A DNA stretch of 64,000 nucleotides from Alloprevotella tannerae (GTDB taxonomy: Bacteria > Bacteroidota > Bacteroidia > Bacteroidales > Bacteroidaceae), in NCBI GenBank assembly GCA_015259125.1, contig JABZGR010000001.1, positions 62,001 to 126,000 of the forward strand, in the 5' to 3' direction. The notes below the pieces were generated by a model. The model saw only the letters and a program-made list of their open reading frames with translations. It had not been told where the DNA came from and did not search any database. A program made the position numbers and the translations under genes. How positions within the stretch are numbered: the first letter of the stretch is position 1; every line of letters begins with the position of its first letter. Positions 59,701-64,000 of the stretch are shown one piece after another.

Positions 59701-62299
59701 GGCACGTATCGCTGTTATGGTGGATGGCTATGAGAAACGCAAAGCCCTCCTGGATCTCCAGCATAAGAGAAATCTGGATGCCATAGATAAGGAGGAGCGG
59801 GAACTAATCAAGGCAAGAAAGAAAGCTGGAAAGGGCGGCATCACTACAAAAGAGAAAGCCGGCTTTACAGAGAGGAGGAATCTGGAGAATAAGGAGTATA
59901 CACAGGATGGAAACAAGCTGTTTGATGCTGAGATCCAGTACAGGAAAAAGGAATATACTGCCTACTGGCAGTGGGTGCGTAACGTGGGCAAGGATGTAGC
60001 TGATGAACACTTTAAGGATTTGATCGCTGAGGGTGCTGGTTTTAGTAGCTGGGTAGATAAACAGGTCGCAATATTGGAACAGAAACGAGCTACACAGCCA
60101 AATCTTTTCTCTGATGGTGATGCCACAGCCTTAAACTCATTAAAGCAACAGCAAAATGAGATCCTTGGTAATAAGTCTGCTATGGATCTTTTCAAGGACT
60201 CAATGCAAAATAGTATTTCACAGGCTCAGACATTGGCAGAAAAGCTACAGGCTATCGCAGATCTACAGGAGAGACTCTCAAATGGAGAGTTTCATCTTAA
60301 TGAGGATGAGATGGCATCTGCCAGCTACTCACTTGAGACTGAAAACACAAAGTTACAGGAGGAGGTAAATAAGAGACTCCTTACTGAGTATCGCACATAT
60401 GAAGAAAAGCGCAAGGCTATACAGGATGAGTGGGCCTTGCTTCGTGAGGAGGCGCAGAAAACAGGTAATCAGAACCGCATCAAGATGATCAACGAGGCAG
60501 AAGCGGAGGCTCTATCTACACTCAATGCAAACATGCTGAAACAGTCTGACAGCTGGAAAGCTCTATTTGAGGATCTTGATGTACTTGGTAGCCAGGAGCT
60601 TGCTAAGATGATCTCTGATTTCCAGAAACAGCTACACAACGCAGATCTTAAGCTTAATCCTGTGGATTACAAGGCTCTGATGGACAGCTTGGATCGTGCA
60701 AAGGAGCAACTGATCACAAAAAATCCGTTCAAGGCTATAAGTCAGTTCTATAATGATTACATAGACGCTAAGAAACGCCTGGCTGAGGCTAAGGCAAAGG
60801 TGGCAGCAGGCAATGGCACCGATAAGGATGTGAAAGAGGCCGAGAAAGACATGAAGCGCGCCAGCCTTGGCGTTACAAAATCTATCACAGAGATCACCAA
60901 CGCTGCTGCTGAGTGTACGGAGTCCATCCAAGATGTTTTTGATAGCCTTGGAATGGAAGAGGTTGCGGAGGGGATCGGTACTGCAACAAAGCTATTGAGT
61001 CAACTCGGTAACGCTGCTGAATCTGTTGGTAAAATGATGTCTGGAGATATTCTTGGCGGAGTAACTGGTATGGTCGGTGCCGTGACCTCTATCATAGGTA
61101 TCTTTAACGGATTGCACGACAAAAAATATGAGAAAAGGATTCAAAATCTTCAAAAAGAAATAGACGAGTTAGATCGATCATATTCTCGCTTAGAGCGTGC
61201 CTACAATAATACATTCTGGGTATTTAATAATGAGGAAAAAGCAACTTTTCAAGGCAACTTAGATCTGATCAATAAACAGATTGAAGCTCTCGAAAAACAG
61301 CGCGCTGTAGCCAGGCAGTCTTGGGACATGGCAAAGTATGCCAAGATCACAAAAGAGATACAGGAGCTACAGAAAGCACTGGAGAAAGCTAAGGAAAGCT
61401 CTGATATGTTTGGTATCTATGAGGCTCAGAAAGCCAACCTTAGAAAACAACAAGAGGATATACGTGCACAGATACAGAATGAAAAAAACAAAAAGAAAAC
61501 CGATAACAGCAAGATCCAACAGTGGACAGACAAGATAGATGAGATTGGTCAGCAGATTGAAGATCTGGATCGTCAGATGATGACAACTCTGGCAGGAACT
61601 GATATAAAGTCAGCTATTGATGAATTTGCTGATGCACTTGTTGATGCCTATTGCAAGGGAGAAGATGCCGCAGAAGCATTGGGAGAAAAAACCAAAGAAG
61701 TGCTGAAAAAGGCAGTAGTAGAAGCTCTAAAGAGGCAATTTCTGGCCAAAGGTATAAATGACGCTGTTAAGTATCTTGGATCAGCGATGGAAGACAATGT
61801 ACTCACAGATGCAGAGCGAGCAACTTTCCAGGATATGGTAAAAAAGGCTGGAGATCTGTTTAATTCGGCATTGGCTGGTGTTGGAGATTGGATAAAAGGA
61901 CTTGAAAGCGAAACGTCAGCTGATCCTTTAACAGGTGCAATACGAGGTCTTTCAGAGGAAACAGGAAGTATCATCGCTGGTAGGTTGAATGCTGGAATTA
62001 TCAACCAAGCAGAGCAGACTGTTCAACTAAAGCTCATGGCAGCCTACCTACATGATATTCTGGAGAAAGGCGGTGTCAATGTAGCAAGAACAGGGACAGA
62101 TGTTATAGGGTCTGGTTGGAGCAAACTCATTGAGTACCAAGTGGACCAGACAGGAATAATGAAACAACAACTGGAGTATCAAGCAAAAATTGCCAGCAAC
62201 ACAGCTCAGACTGTATCTGAAATAAGAGATCTGCACAATACAATGAAGCGTATTGAGCGTGGTTCTGGTAGCTCACTTTTATCACAAGGAATATCGTAA
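56738..62299 (+). CDS. Tail tape measure protein
   Basis: 1853 residues. The N-terminal 250 residues match the TP901-type tape measure core: FQQLEIAFGTMLGSEEKANA, VAEGAKQLLAYGESSDKVND, YGTTMVQGRLYAQDVRQFTG and GKIGFSDVEKVLNKLT. The rest is long coiled coil rich in Ala, Lys, Glu, with a short hydrophobic segment around ALWATLSANPLGAILSIIGLVISAF and a second, Gly-rich one near MMSGDILGGVTGMVGAVTSI. Its size predicts a long non-contractile tail. Start overlaps the frameshift extension stop by one base (TAATG). Confidence 0.92.
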   Translation: MKNIDGALGFEATLDIDDFNVSAQAMERHIQQISTNVQAESVEMEQSLMEFAQKGAMYIQTYLVGQGMIGLLNSIVQVRGQFQQLEIAFGTMLGSEEKANALMQQMIDTAAHTPFDLHGVAEGAKQLLAYGESSDKVNDTLVRLGNIASGLSIPLNDIVYLYGTTMVQGRLYAQDVRQFTGRGIPLVKELAAMYGVTADEINNMVSAGKIGFSDVEKVLNKLTDAGGQFYNLMEKQSQSLTGMISNLEDAWDSMLNDIGKQNQDVFADAIGSATYLVEHYQEIISVLKAVAIGYGSVKAAIVLNTLVTKGYTGVAFLDNTARQAKIGLMKLEATMSGEVAAQTRAMTAAKEAHVAALQAELTADELSNLQKKLKIATIAQLLTAQQQEYLSNLGLTTSSEGYEAAAMGVLSVEQRLALEKTDLSAKSAVYIGALEAEVAAKRSSAAASLETMRANVKAAYAKMEATKQTAVAAIQATEAARYEVYWAKQSGDATRIATAEKKLEGATENQAIARKSALAASTDFYSKKKVLESTATRTSTAASAADTAAKTAQTAATGVLSAVTHGLTAAFRSLWATLSANPLGAILSIIGLVISAFTLFRDEEDEAQSAMGEFQETTQREIEKLETLMAVIRTTSAGTKTHKDAVSKVNEVCKEYNTTLLDENDTLSEQEQKYKDLQKAVQTTTADKIKAKFAEKALQEATDDNAESLKHLKNMAESAAIVLQEAYQSMPAITQASESIRNASDAVWEAVESMATEKAAELSRLTGDAYTQAFNKSLNEIMTTVQAATGATNQEMENFKGSLSSYLTEITNHTATANSELSKIDKQLSVFFSKKPDPSTITGSTDYVAMSFKDLEQKIKDNEAEIIQLNKQKVDPKVNTGGLELIIKKLHEALSLRKELNGAIETKTNNLNTENSINDRIRQLKDERAEVDISSRKYKDLTAQINKLQGKLPKNSHSSKSGSKAGQAANNAEALRQKQLEADRKLEEARIAVMVDGYEKRKALLDLQHKRNLDAIDKEERELIKARKKAGKGGITTKEKAGFTERRNLENKEYTQDGNKLFDAEIQYRKKEYTAYWQWVRNVGKDVADEHFKDLIAEGAGFSSWVDKQVAILEQKRATQPNLFSDGDATALNSLKQQQNEILGNKSAMDLFKDSMQNSISQAQTLAEKLQAIADLQERLSNGEFHLNEDEMASASYSLETENTKLQEEVNKRLLTEYRTYEEKRKAIQDEWALLREEAQKTGNQNRIKMINEAEAEALSTLNANMLKQSDSWKALFEDLDVLGSQELAKMISDFQKQLHNADLKLNPVDYKALMDSLDRAKEQLITKNPFKAISQFYNDYIDAKKRLAEAKAKVAAGNGTDKDVKEAEKDMKRASLGVTKSITEITNAAAECTESIQDVFDSLGMEEVAEGIGTATKLLSQLGNAAESVGKMMSGDILGGVTGMVGAVTSIIGIFNGLHDKKYEKRIQNLQKEIDELDRSYSRLERAYNNTFWVFNNEEKATFQGNLDLINKQIEALEKQRAVARQSWDMAKYAKITKEIQELQKALEKAKESSDMFGIYEAQKANLRKQQEDIRAQIQNEKNKKKTDNSKIQQWTDKIDEIGQQIEDLDRQMMTTLAGTDIKSAIDEFADALVDAYCKGEDAAEALGEKTKEVLKKAVVEALKRQFLAKGINDAVKYLGSAMEDNVLTDAERATFQDMVKKAGDLFNSALAGVGDWIKGLESETSADPLTGAIRGLSEETGSIIAGRLNAGIINQAEQTVQLKLMAAYLHDILEKGGVNVARTGTDVIGSGWSKLIEYQVDQTGIMKQQLEYQAKIASNTAQTVSEIRDLHNTMKRIERGSGSSLLSQGIS

Positions 62300-62811
62300 T
62301 GGAATTAGTAGAACTGCTTAGAAAAGATGGTGTAAGAAAGGGATTATGCCAACAGTATCAGGGATTGCTCAAGGGCGATCTTAGTATAGAGGATCTTGTT
62401 AAGCTTTTTATCGGTGGTGTTGATTTCTGTATAAAATACAACTACCCTACACTGGATTTTATGAGGGAGCATTTCAAAGGCAAGAGTGAGCCATATGGTG
62501 CGTTTGTGGATGATGAGATTGCGGAACCACTGGTGAATGTGCCAGATGTGGTGATGAATGGTGACTGCAAAGCAATGGCTGAGTATAACGGCTTTACTGT
62601 TTCCAGAATCTTTGCCAGACACAACACTCAGATGAGTGTAAACGTGACTGATCACGCTATTGTAACTATAGATGCTTTTGATAATACATTCCTGGCTATC
62701 GCTGTATCTGGATCTGACGCACAGGTGATCGTGAATCTATATGGTGATGCCAAAGTGGACTGTATTGGCACTGGCATCAATGTTATTAACAAAAATCAAA
62801 ATACTTACTAA
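62299..62811 (+). CDS. Tail-associated protein
   Basis: 170 residues. The N-terminal half is helical (DLVKLFIGGVDFCIKYNYPT LDFMREHF); the C-terminal half is built of short repeated strands (TDHAIVTIDAFDNTFLAIAVSGSDAQVIVN LYGD), the style of small beta-helix folds. Overlaps the tape measure stop by 1 base (TAATG). Possibly a distal tail or baseplate subunit. No family recognised. Confidence 0.6.
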   Translation: MELVELLRKDGVRKGLCQQYQGLLKGDLSIEDLVKLFIGGVDFCIKYNYPTLDFMREHFKGKSEPYGAFVDDEIAEPLVNVPDVVMNGDCKAMAEYNGFTVSRIFARHNTQMSVNVTDHAIVTIDAFDNTFLAIAVSGSDAQVIVNLYGDAKVDCIGTGINVINKNQNTY

Positions 62812-62814
62812 GTT

Positions 62815-64000
62815 ATGACAGACAAAAATCTCATCTTGTATCTCCCAATGGATGATCCAAGCACAAGTGTTGTGGCTTACGATTATTCTAATAGCCGTGC
62901 TGACGCACAGCTTTCTGGTGGTGCTCATTTTTCCAAAGATGCAAAGATAGGCAAGTCTCTGGCACTTGGTGTCGGCGAGGCACAAACGCCTATTGCAATC
63001 AATTTTGATGGCGATTTCACGCTAAGTCTATACGTAAAGACTACATCTAACAAGATCGGTTGGCTAATGAATTTGCCAGGTGTAGACAAATATATGGAGC
63101 AGTGGGTGGATGTAGATCCTAACACTTGGGTGTTCTTGGCATTCATTAAGGATGGATCTACTTTCTCTGTATATAAGCACCTCACACGTATGGGTATGTA
63201 TGAGCTTTCAGATACGCCTATTGGTTTCTCTATAAACGATCCTAACCTGGATGTATCAGATGGCGTGCTGATTGATGAGGTGATGCTGTACGATACTGCA
63301 AAGCCTATCGCTGAGATCCTACGTGATGCTGAGAGCAAATCAGATGTGGAATACTATGTGAACGGTATGAACTTTAAGGATTTTGGCGTTCACGTAAGCA
63401 AGTCTAATGGCTTGATGGGGCAGCTGGAGCGCAAAGAGGGCTACAATGAGGACTGGGGATCAAGGCACGGTGTAATGAGGAACCACAACTATGTACGTTA
63501 TAAGGAGCGTACTATAACGCTGGAGTGTTTCCTGGAGGCAAGTTCAAGGGGTGCTTTCGTAGAGTGGCAAAACCGTTTCTTTGATCAGTTCAGACAGAAA
63601 GGCACACAACGCCTGAGAGTAGAATACGCCGGCACAACAAAGCCTCTGATCTATGAGGTAACTATGCAAGCTGGAGCTGATCCAGAAAAGGAGTGGGGAA
63701 GATATAACGATGGCTTGATGGTCGGCACGTTTACGCTCACTCTGGTAGAGGATGATCCTGTTAAGATGGTGCTCAGACACATTACAGCTGAGGCAGACAG
63801 TACAACCTCATTCAAGCTCACAACCTATAGCCCTCTGACAGTATTCTGGGGTGACGGAAGCGTTACTAACAGAGTAAGAGGTGAACAGCTCACAGTAGAG
63901 CACACTTACAAGAAACCAGGTGAATATGATATTATCATAGCTGGATTGATTGAGGAGATTTCCGACTTTGAAACAAATGATATAATTGTATGGCAGCGTT
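62815..64000 (+). CDS. Distal tail protein, cut by the window end
   Basis: At least 395 residues, still open at the right edge. The N-terminal about 190 residues look like a concanavalin-type (LamG) fold: LILYLPMDDPSTSVVAYDYS, SGGAHFSKDAKIGKSLALG, FDGDFTLSLYVKTT, ISINDPNLDVSDGVLIDEVMLYDTA. A central region resembles the distal tail protein Dit (NGLMGQLERKEGYNEDWGSR, GRYNDGLMVGTFTLTLVEDD), and a PKD-like segment follows (TVFWGDGSVTNRVRG ... EHTYKKPGEYDIIIAG). It may form the tail tip ring. Confidence 0.75.
   Translation, partial: MTDKNLILYLPMDDPSTSVVAYDYSNSRADAQLSGGAHFSKDAKIGKSLALGVGEAQTPIAINFDGDFTLSLYVKTTSNKIGWLMNLPGVDKYMEQWVDVDPNTWVFLAFIKDGSTFSVYKHLTRMGMYELSDTPIGFSINDPNLDVSDGVLIDEVMLYDTAKPIAEILRDAESKSDVEYYVNGMNFKDFGVHVSKSNGLMGQLERKEGYNEDWGSRHGVMRNHNYVRYKERTITLECFLEASSRGAFVEWQNRFFDQFRQKGTQRLRVEYAGTTKPLIYEVTMQAGADPEKEWGRYNDGLMVGTFTLTLVEDDPVKMVLRHITAEADSTTSFKLTTYSPLTVFWGDGSVTNRVRGEQLTVEHTYKKPGEYDIIIAGLIEEISDFETNDIIVWQR

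Overview
The window is a bacterial chromosome segment of the Bacteroidales type, probably close to Porphyromonas. Evidence seen in the sequence: promoters of the Bacteroidetes kind (TAnnTTTG at -7, TTTG about 20 bp upstream), few strong Shine-Dalgarno sites, a fimbrillin-like lipoprotein, and proteins ending in type A sorting domains of the type IX secretion system. One of these carries a domain that resembles the cleaved-adhesin part of gingipains. The genus is an inference.

Positions 1-20.7 kb are host chromosome, GC-rich by eye. The order is malate dehydrogenase (3' end outside the window), dGTPase, an O-antigen-type flippase and a family 2 glycosyltransferase. Then, on the minus strand, come a fimbrillin-family lipoprotein, class I fumarase, the GTPase TypA/BipA, three secreted proteins, an outer-membrane beta-barrel protein and an NhaD Na+/H+ antiporter. 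Long intergenic stretches hold strong stem-loops, alternative hairpins and short tandem repeats.

From the tRNA-Arg(CCT) gene at 21036 to the right end lies one siphovirus-like prophage, lower in GC and very rich in GATC. It starts with the tRNA (likely attL), a tyrosine integrase and a 460-bp array of a GCTTAAGC-centred palindrome. Lysogeny genes follow: an S24 repressor and a small HTH protein, divergently transcribed. The early operon holds an SbcC-like ATPase, RecT, a metallo-beta-lactamase-fold protein, a replication initiator-like protein and a DnaC-like loader. Next is a GATC-free block (33013-36091) with zinc-knuckle proteins and a C5 DNA methyltransferase that contains a second, protein-like overlapping frame. 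After that come a MazG-like protein, a DEDD exonuclease, a RuvC-like resolvase and a ParB-DUF4417 fusion. The late genes are terminase, portal, a MuF head protein fused to an ADP-ribosyltransferase, scaffold, capsid, connectors, tail tube, tail chaperones with a predicted -1 frameshift, a 1853-residue tape measure and distal tail proteins, cut by the window end.

An inverted accessory cassette (47844-50537) sits between the MuF-ADP-ribosyltransferase gene and the scaffold gene and encodes an ADP-ribosylglycohydrolase. The virion thus appears to carry an ADP-ribose writer while the prophage encodes an eraser beside it. A 17-bp palindrome, TGTGTTnnnnnAACACA, recurs at four prophage promoter regions, with a weaker copy between the repressor and Cro-like genes, and may define the phage regulon.
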